Origin: Shimia aestuarii
GTDB taxonomy: Bacteria > Pseudomonadota > Alphaproteobacteria > Rhodobacterales > Rhodobacteraceae
Length of the DNA stretch: 64,000 nt
Direction: 5' to 3'
NCBI RefSeq assembly: GCF_900114635.1
Contig: NZ_FOTQ01000004.1
Span: forward strand, 124,001-188,000
The position numbers and the translations under genes are program-made. Below, piece by piece: positions 41,261 through 50,397 of this stretch. Position 1 is the first letter of the stretch. Each line of letters opens with the position of its first letter. Below the pieces are notes generated by a model. It ran no database searches. It saw only the letters and a list, made by a program, of their open reading frames with translations, and was not told the DNA's origin.

Positions 41261-41297
41261 CCGCCGCCTCTCATGCGAGAGTGCGGCGGTTTTTTTT
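41261..41297 (+). terminator. Rho-independent terminator after the 40-aa gene
   Basis: The outer stem CCGCCGC/GCGGCGG (41261-41267/41283-41289) encloses CTCTC/GAGAG with an ATGC loop. A run of eight T follows on the plus strand. It lies 160 nt after the small gene stop and ends its transcript. Confidence 0.88.
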
Positions 41298-41315
41298 GTT
41301 GGGCTCGAGAGGAGA

Positions 41316-41768
41316 TCACGCGCAGTTGGCCTGTTCGGCCTGTTCCATGGCTTCTGCAGTCGCTTCGAGCGCGAGCAGGATCGAGGCGTGGCGGTTCTTG
41401 TAATCGCGCGCCGGGCGGAGGACTTCGAGACCGTCGAACGGGGCGGGCGGCGTCGGGCCGTCCTGTTTCAGCATCGCTCTGAGGGCATCACGGGCGGCTT
41501 CGATCTCGGCACGGCTTTGGCCGATTACGTTGGCCCCAACCACCGAAGCGGCCGCCTGACCCAAGGCGCAGGCTTTGACGTCCTGTCCGAAATCCTCCAC
41601 GCGCCCATCCTTGAGCACGACATCCACGGTGACAGTCGAACCACAAAGTGGCGAGCGTTTCTTAACCGTGGCATCCGGGGCTGCGAGCCGGTCGGTATGC
41701 GGAATGGCCGCGGCCAGTTGCAGAATCTGGCCCGAGTAAAGCTTGATCAGGTCATTATCGACGGACAT
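41316..41768 (-). CDS. Iron-sulfur cluster assembly scaffold (IscU/NifU-N type)
   Basis: A 150-aa protein with the NifU N-terminal fold. Conserved cysteines lie in PLCGSTVTVD and KACALGQAAASV, and a third near the C-terminus; an Asp-bearing LKDGRVEDFG segment is typical. It holds nascent Fe-S clusters during assembly. No suf or isc genes lie next to it, so its system is unclear. It is divergent from hisI by about 70 nt. Confidence 0.8.
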   Translation of the reverse strand: MSVDNDLIKLYSGQILQLAAAIPHTDRLAAPDATVKKRSPLCGSTVTVDVVLKDGRVEDFGQDVKACALGQAAASVVGANVIGQSRAEIEAARDALRAMLKQDGPTPPAPFDGLEVLRPARDYKNRHASILLALEATAEAMEQAEQANCA

Positions 41769-41836
41769 CGCGGTTTCCTTTGCTCTGTGATTCCTAGATA
41801 GAGGTCAAAACGGCTGATGCAAAGAGGGACGATGGT

Positions 41837-42196
41837 ATGGGCTTTGATCCGAATTCGCTGACTTACAACGAGGCGGGGTTGATCCCGGCGATTGCGCAAG
41901 ACGCCGAAAGTGGCGAGGTGCTGATGATGGCATGGATGAATGCCGAGGCGGTGGCACGCACGCTGGACACGCAGCGGGTGACCTATTGGAGCCGGTCACG
42001 GCAGAGCTTTTGGATAAAGGGGGAAAGCTCGGGCCATGTGCAGGAACTGGTGGATTTCCGATTCGATTGCGACAACGACTGTCTTTTGGTGCTGGTGAGC
42101 CAGACCGGACCGGCCTGTCACACCAACCGACGCAGTTGCTTTTATACTGCGGTGCGCGATGGGAAAGAGGTCGAGCTGATGGCGCCGATGGCGTGA
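41837..42196 (+). CDS. hisI: Phosphoribosyl-AMP cyclohydrolase
   Basis: A 119-aa enzyme for the third step of histidine synthesis. [38 protein letters not shown] and the zinc-site cysteines in [25 protein letters not shown] are intact. It lacks the HisE domain, which must be a separate protein. It converges with gluQRS. Confidence 0.94.
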   Translation: MGFDPNSLTYNEAGLIPAIAQDAESGEVLMMAWMNAEAVARTLDTQRVTYWSRSRQSFWIKGESSGHVQELVDFRFDCDNDCLLVLVSQTGPACHTNRRSCFYTAVRDGKEVELMAPMA

Positions 42197-42251
42197 GCGG
42201 CTCCTTGCGCCATGCCTGCGGCACGCGTTTGTTGGGCAAGATGACAGCGGT

Positions 42252-43094
42252 TTAGAGGCCGACCATTTCGCGAATGTCGTTCGGGCTCGCGCCGTCGGCC
42301 CGGTATTTTGAAATGGCACGGGCGTCGTCGCGCTTGGCAAGCCGCTTTCCTTGATCGTCGCGGATCAAGTCGTGGTGGTGGTACGTGGGTGTCGGCAGAT
42401 CAAGCAGGTGTTGCAACACGACGTGAATGCGGGTCGCTTCAAAGAGATCGGCACCGCGGATCACATGGGTGACGCCCGTCGCCACGTCATCCAGCACCAC
42501 GGAGAGGTGGTAGGACGCGGCCATTTGCCGGCGGGACAGCACGACATCGCCGATCGTGGTAACCAGATCAGATTTTTCGAGTTCGTGGTGGCCTGCGTGG
42601 GCGGGGCCGGTTTCAGAGAACGCGGCGGGGAGGCCGATGTCACAGCCAGCTGCCATGTTGAGACGGGTGCAGGTATCGGCGTTTGGGGAAAGGTTCAGGT
42701 CACGGCAGGTGCCGGGATAGATGCGCCCGTCGGGGCCGAATTCCGGCACACCTTCCTGAGGGGCGTTGGAGGCGGCGTCGATGTCGCGCCGGGAGCAACC
42801 GCATTCAAAGGTCAATCCACGCTCGCGCAGCTTCGCAAGCGTGGTCTCGTAATCTTGAAAATGTGCGGATTGACGGCGAACGGGGCCGTCCCATGAAATG
42901 CCGAGCCAGGTGAGGTCTTCATAGATCTGGTCTTCCCAGTGGGGTCGGGCACGGGATTGGTCGAGATCATCTATCCGAAGCAGAAAGCGTCCATCGGCGG
43001 CGCGCGCCATGTCATGCGCGAGAAGCGCGGAGTAGGCATGCCCCAGATGCAATGGACCTGTGGGAGACGGTGCAAAGCGTGTGGTGAATATCAC
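42252..43094 (-). CDS. gluQRS: Glutamyl-Q tRNA(Asp) synthetase
   Basis: A 280-aa truncated GluRS paralogue lacking the anticodon-binding domain. It charges the queuosine of tRNA-Asp with glutamate. FAPSPTGPLHLGHAYS is the HIGH motif, GKRLAKRD is the KMSKS-like motif, and the zinc site has CGCSRRD plus Y and TCRDL. It overlaps the methyltransferase gene by 4 nt. Confidence 0.92.
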   Translation of the reverse strand: MIFTTRFAPSPTGPLHLGHAYSALLAHDMARAADGRFLLRIDDLDQSRARPHWEDQIYEDLTWLGISWDGPVRRQSAHFQDYETTLAKLRERGLTFECGCSRRDIDAASNAPQEGVPEFGPDGRIYPGTCRDLNLSPNADTCTRLNMAAGCDIGLPAAFSETGPAHAGHHELEKSDLVTTIGDVVLSRRQMAASYHLSVVLDDVATGVTHVIRGADLFEATRIHVVLQHLLDLPTPTYHHHDLIRDDQGKRLAKRDDARAISKYRADGASPNDIREMVGL

Positions 43095-43702
43095 AGTTTT
43101 TCAATCACATACACGGTGGAGTGGATGTTGCGCGCGGGCAGGTGAGGGCCGCGCTCACGAAAGAGCAGACGCACCGTTGCGGTATCGACATATTCATTCA
43201 GCCGGGCTTCATATGCGCGGTCTTTGAGCGCGTGGTCATTGTAGGAAAAAGTCATCAGGCCGCCTTGGTTCAAAAGGCCAACCAGCTTGTCGAACGTATC
43301 AAGCGGCGCGGCTCCGGGGCCGATCACACCGATGGCGGCGATGGCGGTGTAGTCCCCTTTGGCAACAGGTAGCGGTGCGTCGAGTTCTACTTTGGTCAAC
43401 GTTCGATAAAGGTTCTTCTCCTCCGCCTGCGTCAGCATTTCAGACGAAAGATCGAACCCGTGCATGTTTGTGAACCCTTCGGCGTGAAGCGCGAGGCCCG
43501 ACAGGCCGGTGCCACATCCAAAATCGAGGATCGGGGCGTCTTTGTCTTTGAGGAATCGTGCGAGGGCCGAGGCGCAGCGGCCCGGCGTGACATAGCCGTT
43601 CTCGGTGACTTCCTCTTCATAAGAGGTCGCCCAATCGTCATAAAACTCGGCGACGCCCTTGCCGATATAGTCATAAACCTTGTCGAGGAACTTGCGTGTC
43701 AT
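43091..43702 (-). CDS. Class I SAM-dependent methyltransferase
   Basis: A 203-aa Rossmann-fold methyltransferase. ILDFGCGTGLSGLALHAEGF is the SAM-binding motif I, HGFDLSSEML the acidic loop, and YTAIAAIGVIGPGAAP motif IV. It overlaps gluQRS by 4 nt and is likely co-transcribed. The substrate cannot be assigned; the operon context suggests tRNA modification but does not prove it. Confidence 0.8.
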   Translation of the reverse strand: MTRKFLDKVYDYIGKGVAEFYDDWATSYEEEVTENGYVTPGRCASALARFLKDKDAPILDFGCGTGLSGLALHAEGFTNMHGFDLSSEMLTQAEEKNLYRTLTKVELDAPLPVAKGDYTAIAAIGVIGPGAAPLDTFDKLVGLLNQGGLMTFSYNDHALKDRAYEARLNEYVDTATVRLLFRERGPHLPARNIHSTVYVIEKL

Positions 43703-43739
43703 GTCCTAAGAATAGGCGCAGGCACGGCCGTTCGTCCAG

Positions 43740-45083
43740 TCAGCTTTGCGCGTCGAGCCAGCCTTGCCAGTCGGCCTTGGCCCGGTCGGTATAGGCCTTG
43801 TAGCGATCCTTGCGGCCACGGCGTCCGCCTTTCAGCCCGTCAACGGGCTGAAACAGGCCGAAGTTGACGTTCATCGGTTGGAAGGTCTTGGCCTCGGCAC
43901 CACCGGTGATGTGGTGCACAAGTGCACCCATGGCCGAGTTGAGCGGGGCGGTGGGCAACGGTTTGCCAAGGATTTCCGCCGCCGCAAGACGCCCGGCAAG
44001 AAGGCCCATGGCGGCGCTTTCGACATAGCCTTCAACGCCCGTAACCTGACCGGCAAAGCGGATGTTAGGACGTGACCTGAGGCGCATCTGGTCATCGAGA
44101 AGCGTGGGTGAATTGAGGAAGGTGTTGCGGTGAATGCCACCCAGCCGCGCAAACGAGGCGTTCTCAAGACCCGGGATCATCTTGAACACTTCGGTCTGGG
44201 CGCCGTATTTCATCTTGGTCTGAAAGCCGACGATATTATAGAGCGTTCCCAACGCGTTATCCCGGCGTAATTGCACCACGGCATAGGCTTTTTCATCCGG
44301 CTTATGGGCGTTGGTCAGGCCGACGGGCTTCATTGGTCCGTGGCGCAGGGTCTCGCGGCCGCGTTCGGCCATGACCTCGATCGGCAGGCAGCCGTCAAAG
44401 TAGCCAGCGGTTTCTCCCTCGTGGAACTCGGTCTTGTCGGCGGCGAGAAGCGCGTCAATAAAGGCCTCGTATTGGTCGCGGTTCATCGGGCAGTTGAGAT
44501 AGGCTTTTTGCTCTTCCTCGGTTTCGCCCTTGTCGTAGCGCGACTGCATCCAGGCCACGTCCATGTCGATGGACTCGGCATAGACGATGGGAGCGATCGC
44601 GTCGAAAAAAGCGAGCCTTTCGGCGCCCGTTTCGGCCTGAATCGCGGCGCCAAGCGCAGAAGAGGTCAGCGGGCCGGTGGCGATGATCCAGTGGCCATCG
44701 CTGGGCAACTCGGTGATCTCACCGTATTCCACCCGCACGTTTGGCAGGGCGCGCAGGGTGTCAGTCACGCTCTCGGAGAACGGATCGCGGTCCACAGCCA
44801 GGGCACCGCCTGCGGGCAGGCGGTGTTTGTCGGCCATGGCCATGATCAGCCCGTTGGCCGCGCGCATCTCCCAATGCAGGAGGCCCACGGCGTTCTGTTC
44901 GTCATCATCCGAGCGGAACGAGTTGGAACAGACCATCTCGGCCAAGTTGCCGGTGCGATGGGCAAAGGTTTCCACCTTGGGGCGCATTTCGTGGATCACC
45001 ACGTTGACGCCCATGTTCGCGGCCTGCCATGCGGCCTCGGATCCGGCCATGCCGCCGCCGACGATATGCAATTCCTGTGTCAT
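43740..45083 (-). CDS. trmFO: Folate-dependent tRNA (uracil-54-C5)-methyltransferase TrmFO
   Basis: A 447-aa FAD enzyme that makes m5U54 in tRNA using methylenetetrahydrofolate. [16 protein letters not shown] is the FAD motif; NSFRSDD and [13 protein letters not shown] are family motifs. ATG 45083 is chosen over an upstream in-frame ATG because it begins directly with the FAD motif. A structured gene-free stretch lies just upstream. Confidence 0.92.
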   Translation of the reverse strand: MTQELHIVGGGMAGSEAAWQAANMGVNVVIHEMRPKVETFAHRTGNLAEMVCSNSFRSDDDEQNAVGLLHWEMRAANGLIMAMADKHRLPAGGALAVDRDPFSESVTDTLRALPNVRVEYGEITELPSDGHWIIATGPLTSSALGAAIQAETGAERLAFFDAIAPIVYAESIDMDVAWMQSRYDKGETEEEQKAYLNCPMNRDQYEAFIDALLAADKTEFHEGETAGYFDGCLPIEVMAERGRETLRHGPMKPVGLTNAHKPDEKAYAVVQLRRDNALGTLYNIVGFQTKMKYGAQTEVFKMIPGLENASFARLGGIHRNTFLNSPTLLDDQMRLRSRPNIRFAGQVTGVEGYVESAAMGLLAGRLAAAEILGKPLPTAPLNSAMGALVHHITGGAEAKTFQPMNVNFGLFQPVDGLKGGRRGRKDRYKAYTDRAKADWQGWLDAQS

Positions 45084-45612
45084 GCAAGGGCACATAGGGT
45101 AGGGGCGCGGTTTTGGAAAGGGGGGAGATGGCTTTCGGGTCGCCGCGGTCATTTGGCTTGGCCAGAGAGAGCTGACCCAGGAGGGATCTTTTGCCGGCGG
45201 CGACCCGAAGTATGCGAAAAAATCGCGTTCGCTCCGTTCCGGTTATGACACGCGACCCGTTTCGCGCAAAGCCACAATTCGGAAAAACATGTGCCGCAAA
45301 TCGGAAACAATTGGTTCAAACTGTTGGCAAATTGGAGGTGGAAAGAAGTGGCGCGGCCTTCGAAGGATCGAGGTAAGCTGGTTTGATCCCCGAAGGGCCG
45401 CGCAACCCGCGATGAGGGCAAACCTCACGCTGAGCGAACACAGTAACGGTCGTATCTTGTGGGGGACCGTTACGAGAGCCGGAACAGCTATGGCCTCCCG
45501 GCTTGACCGCCGCAACTGGGGTGCTGGGCGCTCCGATGGCCATATTGCGTTGAAAACGCGCGGGAAATAAAGTGGGGCATCGGAAAAACACCGTTGCCCC
45601 AGTCGAAACGCG
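45084..45612. other. Gene-free, hairpin-rich intergenic region
   Basis: About 530 bases between trmFO and the crotonase gene. It holds four inverted repeats. A 13-bp perfect pair, TTCGGGTCGCCGC/GCGGCGACCCGAA (45134-45146/45197-45209), comes first. A 12-bp GC stem with one bulge (45351-45362/45391-45403) encloses a second stem GGATC/GATCC. A 9-bp pair, GTAACGGTC/GACCGTTAC (45443-45451/45465-45473), and a 6-bp pair (45477-45482/45498-45503) follow. The one open frame here (45289-45570) has codon use unlike neighbours. A noncoding RNA or leader is likely; its strand is unknown. Confidence 0.55.
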
Positions 45613-46398
45613 TTATTGCTGCCAGTTTGGGTCGCGTTTTTCGAGAAAAGCGCTGATCCCTTCCTCGGTGTCGCGATAGAGCATGTTTTGAACCATCGCG
45701 TCGCCGGTATAGTCATAGGCCGCCTCGAGCGGCATTTGCAGCTGGTTATAGAAGGATTCCTTGCCAATCTTGACCGCCGCGCCAAGTTTACCCGCCACGG
45801 TCTCGGCCAATTCTGTGGTGGCCGCTTCAAGAGAGTCGGCGGGGACGGCGCGGTTGATCAGGCCAAGCGCTTCAGCGCGGGACGTGTCGATGAACTGCCC
45901 GGTGGTGAGCATCTCGAACGCCTGTTTTCGCGGGATATTGCGGGTAAGCGCCACCATCGGGGTCGAGCAGAACAGGCCGATATTGACGCCGTTCACGCCA
46001 AACCGGGTGCCTTCGGCGGCAACGGCCATGTCGCAGGTGGCCACAAGCTGACATCCTGCGGCGGTGGCGATCCCGTGGACCTGTGCGATCACCGGCTGTG
46101 GCAGTTTCTGGATTGTCTGCATCATGGTGGCGCAGCGGTCGAAGAGATCCTTGAAATAGGCCTTGCCGCCATCCTCGGCCTGACGTCCTGCGGTCATCTG
46201 TTTGAGGTCGTGCCCGGCACAGAAGGCCTTGCCCGCTCCCGAGAGCACGATGGCACGTATCGAGCGGTCTTCGGCCAACGCATCGAAGGTGGATTGCAGC
46301 TCCGCCAACATCTCGTCGGACAGGGCATTCAGCCGCTCGGGGCTGTTCATTGTCAGGTAAGCGACGGCATTTGTGTCGCGACGTTCCAGAATTCCCAT
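45613..46398 (-). CDS. Enoyl-CoA hydratase/isomerase family protein, ECHDC3-like
   Basis: A 261-aa crotonase-fold protein. AFCAGHDLKQM and CDMAVAAEGTRFGVNG supply the oxyanion hole. The segment NIGLFCSTPMVALTRNIPRK resembles human ECHDC3, where the usual catalytic Glu is replaced. Hydratase activity is therefore doubtful. ATG 46398 has a GGAG site 6 nt before it and is preferred over a TTG at 46410. It is divergent from the thioesterase gene. Confidence 0.82.
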   Translation of the reverse strand: MGILERRDTNAVAYLTMNSPERLNALSDEMLAELQSTFDALAEDRSIRAIVLSGAGKAFCAGHDLKQMTAGRQAEDGGKAYFKDLFDRCATMMQTIQKLPQPVIAQVHGIATAAGCQLVATCDMAVAAEGTRFGVNGVNIGLFCSTPMVALTRNIPRKQAFEMLTTGQFIDTSRAEALGLINRAVPADSLEAATTELAETVAGKLGAAVKIGKESFYNQLQMPLEAAYDYTGDAMVQNMLYRDTEEGISAFLEKRDPNWQQ

Positions 46399-46454
46399 CT
46401 TGCTCTCCAAATTCTTTGCGGCAAGCTTAACGGTGCTGAGCAGGGAGGAAAAGC

Positions 46455-46880
46455 ATGCAGGCAGTCATGAGCCCGGAAGATATGATGGCGTTTCTTGAGA
46501 CCGTATTTCCACAGGTGCGAGGTGAGTTCCTTGTCGAGGAAATGGACGGGGTCAATACGGTGGTGCGGTTGCTCGTGGGCGAGAAACATCTGCGCCCGGG
46601 AGGCACCATTTCCGGCCCTTCAATGTTTGGACTGGCGGATGTGACCGCCTATGTGGCCACCATGGCGCGGATCGGGAAGGAGCCGCTGACCGTGACGACC
46701 AACTGTTCGCTCGATTTCATGCGCAAACCGGTCTCGGGCAAGGATCTTTTGGCCAAGGCGCGGTTGCTCAAGCTGGGGCGGAGCCTGTCGGTCACGGATA
46801 TCCTGATTTATTCGGAAGGTATGGCAGAGCCGGTTGCGCGCGCCAATATGACCTATGCGATTCCGCCCAAACGCGGTTGA
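46455..46880 (+). CDS. PaaI-family hotdog thioesterase
   Basis: A 141-aa protein with a single hotdog fold. RPGGTISGPSMFGLADVTAYVATM is the PaaI-type active-site segment (Gly, Asp), and TTNCSLDFMRKP follows. Relatives hydrolyse acyl-CoA or aryl-CoA. It is divergent from the ECHDC3-like gene, which may act on related CoA esters, an inference. Confidence 0.78.
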   Translation: MQAVMSPEDMMAFLETVFPQVRGEFLVEEMDGVNTVVRLLVGEKHLRPGGTISGPSMFGLADVTAYVATMARIGKEPLTVTTNCSLDFMRKPVSGKDLLAKARLLKLGRSLSVTDILIYSEGMAEPVARANMTYAIPPKRG

Positions 46881-46970
46881 TGGGGCTGGATATATATTCG
46901 GCAAATGATATATGAGGTCTGAACCCGATATTTCGCGGGCGCAATTCGTGACTTTTCAGGGAGCCAAGCC

Positions 46971-47951
46971 ATGGCAGAGGTCCAGACAGAAACCGAAATG
47001 CCCCATGCGCGGCTGATGCATTTCCCGGTGCCGATGTTCGCCATCGTCATGGGGCTGATGGGATTGGCGCTGGCGTTGCACAGTGCGGATGCGACCCTGC
47101 CGGTGGCGGGGATCCTGTCGGTTTGGGTGACATTGGCCGGGATCGTCGTGTTTGGGGTGATCGCGCTTTTTTATGTTGCCAAGCTGCTGCGGCACCCGCA
47201 TGCCGTCGTGGGGGAGTGGAATCATCCGGTACGGCTTGCCTTTTTCCCTGCGATTTCGATTTCGATGCTGCTGATTGCGACCGCGCTTTTGCCTCAGGCC
47301 AAGGACGTGGCACGGTTGGTGTGGATCGTGGGCGCTGCTTTTCAGGGTGTGTTGACGCTTGCGGTGATCTCGGGCTGGATCAGCCATCGGTCCTTTCAGG
47401 TTGGGCAGTTGACCCCGGCATGGTTCATCCCTGCGGTGGGGAATGTCGTGGTGCCCATCGCGGGGGCGCAGCTGGGATATGTTGAGTTGTCCTGGCTGTT
47501 CTTCTCGACCGGGATCATCTTCTGGATTGTTCTTCTGACACTTGTGTTCAACCGGCTGATTTTCCATGACCCGATCCCCGGCAAGCTTTTGCCGACCTTG
47601 GTGATCCTCGTGGCGCCGCCCGCAGTTGGGTTTTTGGCCTATCTGTCGTTGAATGGCGGCGTGGACGGGTTCGCACGGGTGTTGCTGAATGCCGGCTATG
47701 TGTTTGCCGCGCTGGTCGCGGTGCAGGCCCCCAAGTTTCGCAGATTGCCCTTTGCCCTGCCGTGGTGGGCGTTGAGCTTTCCGGTTGCGGCGCTGACCAT
47801 TGCCTCGTTCCGTTTTGCCGCGATGACCGGCTCGGGCGCGCATGAGGTGATCGGGCTGGGATTGCTGGCGGTTCTGATCCTGATCATGGCGGGGTTGATC
47901 TACCGCACATGCATTGCTGTGCTGCGCGGAGAGATTTGCGTTCCGGAATAA
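46971..47951 (+). CDS. SLAC1/TehA family (TDT) membrane protein
   Basis: A 326-aa membrane protein with about ten helices in the TDT/SLAC1 fold. HFPVPMFAIVMGLMGLAL opens the fold; PAWFIPAVGNVVVPIAG and LPFALPWWALSFPVAALT are typical TM5 and TM9 regions. Relatives include TehA anion channels and C4-dicarboxylate transporters. Substrate is unknown. Confidence 0.85.
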   Translation: MAEVQTETEMPHARLMHFPVPMFAIVMGLMGLALALHSADATLPVAGILSVWVTLAGIVVFGVIALFYVAKLLRHPHAVVGEWNHPVRLAFFPAISISMLLIATALLPQAKDVARLVWIVGAAFQGVLTLAVISGWISHRSFQVGQLTPAWFIPAVGNVVVPIAGAQLGYVELSWLFFSTGIIFWIVLLTLVFNRLIFHDPIPGKLLPTLVILVAPPAVGFLAYLSLNGGVDGFARVLLNAGYVFAALVAVQAPKFRRLPFALPWWALSFPVAALTIASFRFAAMTGSGAHEVIGLGLLAVLILIMAGLIYRTCIAVLRGEICVPE

Positions 47952-48038
47952 GGGCAAAGGGAGTGATATTTTGTGGGGTAATATAATACCTAATTTGTAA
48001 GATGTTGTTTTTGCTGAAGTAAAACGGCAATACTCCGC

Positions 48039-48066
48039 TTGACGTGACCACTGTCTGCTTTATAAC
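48039..48066 (+). promoter_or_regulatory. Sigma-70 promoter for rplM-rpsI
   Basis: -35 TTGACG (48039-48044), 16-bp spacer, -10 TATAAC (48061-48066). It lies 66 nt before rplM and fits a strong ribosomal promoter. Confidence 0.7.
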
Positions 48067-48084
48067 CCGCGCATCGAATTCCGG

Positions 48085-48102
48085 TGCACCGTCATCGGTG
48101 CA
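48085..48102 (+). other. Hairpin in the rplM leader
   Basis: TGCACCG/CGGTGCA around a TCAT loop lies in the 5' leader between promoter and rplM. It may be a ribosomal-protein control site, by analogy with the L13 leader control known in E. coli; the analogy is in position only. Confidence 0.4.
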
Positions 48103-48131
48103 TCCGTCAACCAAATCTCAGGTAGACCAAC

Positions 48132-48590
48132 ATGAAAACCTTTTCTGCTACTCCGGCAGACATCGACAAGAAATGGATCATCATCGACGCCGAAGGCGTG
48201 GTGCTGGGCCGTCTTGCGTCGATCGTCGCCATGCGCCTGCGCGGCAAGCACAAGGCCACCTTCACTCCGCATATGGACATGGGTGACAATGTCATCGTGA
48301 TCAACGCGGACAAGATTCAACTGACCGGCAACAAGCGTCAGGAGAACTACTACTGGCATACCGGCCACCCCGGTGGCATCAAGGAACGCACCAAGCAGCA
48401 GATCCTTGAAGGCGCGCATCCCGAGCGCGTGGTTATCAAAGCTGTTCAGCGCATGCTGCCCGGCAACCGCCTGTCGCGCAAGCAGATGACCAACCTGCGC
48501 GTTTACGCCGGTGCCGAACATCCGCACGAGGCACAGCAGCCTGAAGTGCTGGATGTCAAATCCATGAACAAGAAAAACACCCGGAGCTAA
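48132..48590 (+). CDS. rplM: 50S ribosomal protein L13
   Basis: A 152-aa ribosomal protein. [16 protein letters not shown] and [20 protein letters not shown] are the family signature. It precedes rpsI by 3 nt, the universal L13-S9 pair. The leader has a strong promoter and a hairpin. Confidence 0.97.
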   Translation: MKTFSATPADIDKKWIIIDAEGVVLGRLASIVAMRLRGKHKATFTPHMDMGDNVIVINADKIQLTGNKRQENYYWHTGHPGGIKERTKQQILEGAHPERVVIKAVQRMLPGNRLSRKQMTNLRVYAGAEHPHEAQQPEVLDVKSMNKKNTRS

Positions 48591-48593
48591 TCA

Positions 48594-49079
48594 ATGGCCG
48601 ATCAAATCAACTCGCTTGAAGAGCTGAACGCCGTGGCCGGTGATGAAGCTCAAGTCGAAGTCGCAGCCCCGCGTGAGCCCGTCCGTGACGAGCTGGGCCG
48701 TTCCTATGCCACCGGCAAGCGTAAAGACGCTGTTGCCCGCGTCTGGATCAAGCCCGGTTCGGGCAAGGTCGTCGTGAACGGCAAGGATCAGGACAAGTAT
48801 TTTGCACGTCCGGTTCTGCAGCTGATCCTGCGCCAGCCGTTCCAGGTTGCCGGCGTTGAAGGTGAATTCGACGTATACGCCACCGTGAAAGGCGGCGGTC
48901 TGACCGGTCAGGCCGGTGCGGTGAAGCACGGGATTTCGAAAGCTCTGCAGCTTTATGAACCCTCCCTGCGCGCGCCGCTGAAAGCCGCTGGCTTCCTGAC
49001 CCGCGACAGCCGCGTGGTGGAACGTAAGAAATACGGTAAGCGCAAAGCACGTCGTTCGTTCCAGTTCTCGAAGCGTTAA
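48594..49079 (+). CDS. rpsI: 30S ribosomal protein S9
   Basis: A 161-aa ribosomal protein with an acidic N-terminal extension of about 30 residues. [20 protein letters not shown] and the C-terminal RKAKYGK-like basic tail ([16 protein letters not shown]) that reaches the P site are intact. A strong terminator follows. Confidence 0.97.
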   Translation: MADQINSLEELNAVAGDEAQVEVAAPREPVRDELGRSYATGKRKDAVARVWIKPGSGKVVVNGKDQDKYFARPVLQLILRQPFQVAGVEGEFDVYATVKGGGLTGQAGAVKHGISKALQLYEPSLRAPLKAAGFLTRDSRVVERKKYGKRKARRSFQFSKR

Positions 49080-49104
49080 TCCGACGCACGAGGGACAGTA
49101 TTGC

Positions 49105-49134
49105 AAAAGGGCCGCCCAGTTGGGTGGCCCTTTT
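49105..49134. terminator. Bidirectional terminator after rpsI
   Basis: AAAAGGGCCGCCCA/TGGGTGGCCCTTTT is a 14-bp stem with one G-U pair and a 2-nt loop, followed by more T. It ends rplM-rpsI and the convergent hydrolase gene. Confidence 0.9.
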
Positions 49135-49144
49135 CTTTTGCAGC

Positions 49145-50395
49145 TCAGTTGTAGAGTTGGTGCAGCCGTTCCGGATAGTTTGCAGGGAAGCGCCAAACTG
49201 GGCCCACGGTACGCTCCAGACCACGCTTATGCGGCGCCTGACCGTGCATCAGGGACAATAGGATATCGCTGCTGGTCCAGGGTGACGAGCGGAAATACCA
49301 ATGGCCGTTCCCCGTCGCAGCGCCGGGCGCGTCGGTTACGTCGATCAGGGACCGTTTTTCCATCCGGGCCAGAGCTTCTTCGATATGGGCTGTCTCTGGG
49401 GTGCTCTCCCAGACTTGTCCCAGACGGTTTCGCCCAAAAAGGAAACGCGACAAGGCCAGTGCGGAGTCGCTGCCCGAGAGGTAGAGAGAAAACCGGTCGA
49501 CTGCATCGAGAAGCCCGTCGGCGACGGCCTCGGCGAAATAGCCACGGTCCAGGTCGCTGGCGACCAGAACGACCTGCCCGAGACGGGCTGGGCTGTGTCC
49601 GGCTTTGTGTTGCAGCGCGATCTGGTACGCGGTTTCGAAGGCCAGACGCGATCCCGCGCTGTATCCGATCAGGTGGACGCGCCGGACGTTGGTCTCGCTG
49701 GAAAGAAATTCGATCAGAGAACGCAGGTTGCGCCGGGTGGCATCAGCGGTTTCCAGATCGCGGAGATAGGCAAAACGACTGGGCGTCGCGGGCCAATTGT
49801 AGCTGATGAACGCGCCCCGATAACCGAGATAATGGTGCAGCTCTTTGGCCGCGAGAGTCGGGTACTCGAAATCGACGTTGTAACCATGGACATAGATATA
49901 GGCGTCGCTCCCTCCGGAGCGCGCGAGCTGTTGATTGATCTGGTTGCGAAAGTCGGCCTTGGTCTTGGCCAGAACCGCCGCTTCGGGGTACTGGACCAGG
50001 GGATTGAGTGGCTCGATTGGCAGTGGGCCGATCTCATTGACCCCGGTAACGGAAAGCGTGCGTTTTGTCTTGGACTCGCTGGAAAGTGTCAGTTCGCGCA
50101 ACTCGCCCAGCGTGGTGATGGGCGGGGACATTGTGACTTCGGCCGTACCTACCCTGAGAATCTGGCCCCGCCGGTTGGCATAGAAGTCGCTGGCATCCTC
50201 GGGCGTGGCTGGCGCGCGGTCGGTCGCGTAGAACAAGGTGTTGTGGCTCAGCGCGCGCGAAGTGTTTCCCTTGAAAGGATCAATTGCGCCGCTGGTGACG
50301 GAGACCGGTGACGGCATCAGCACGATTTCATTGTACTGTTTTTCTCCGCAAGCGGTGAGGAACAGGACCAGGAAAAGAAGGAGTTTGCGCGCCAT
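49145..50395 (-). CDS. DUF900 alpha/beta hydrolase lipoprotein
   Basis: A 416-aa predicted lipoprotein. The signal ends LFLTACG, with lipidated Cys near residue 15. The hydrolase fold has an oxyanion-loop-like YVHGYNVDFE and nucleophile elbow GYSAGSR; the catalytic His is near the C-terminus. ATG 50395 is favoured; GTG 50401 overlaps the TetR stop. It follows tetR in the same operon. Substrate is unknown. Confidence 0.8.
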   Translation of the reverse strand: MARKLLLFLVLFLTACGEKQYNEIVLMPSPVSVTSGAIDPFKGNTSRALSHNTLFYATDRAPATPEDASDFYANRRGQILRVGTAEVTMSPPITTLGELRELTLSSESKTKRTLSVTGVNEIGPLPIEPLNPLVQYPEAAVLAKTKADFRNQINQQLARSGGSDAYIYVHGYNVDFEYPTLAAKELHHYLGYRGAFISYNWPATPSRFAYLRDLETADATRRNLRSLIEFLSSETNVRRVHLIGYSAGSRLAFETAYQIALQHKAGHSPARLGQVVLVASDLDRGYFAEAVADGLLDAVDRFSLYLSGSDSALALSRFLFGRNRLGQVWESTPETAHIEEALARMEKRSLIDVTDAPGAATGNGHWYFRSSPWTSSDILLSLMHGQAPHKRGLERTVGPVWRFPANYPERLHQLYN

Positions 50396-50397
50396 TG

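Noticed and set aside
45289-45570. 93-aa open frame in the structured intergenic region
   Set aside because: Mixed third-position composition with AGG/AGA codons unlike neighbours, no ribosome site, no recognisable motif, and it runs through strong hairpins.
46885-46915. AT-rich partial dyad before the TDT/SLAC1 gene
   Set aside because: ATATAT words are self-complementary and give no clear operator; too weak to annotate.
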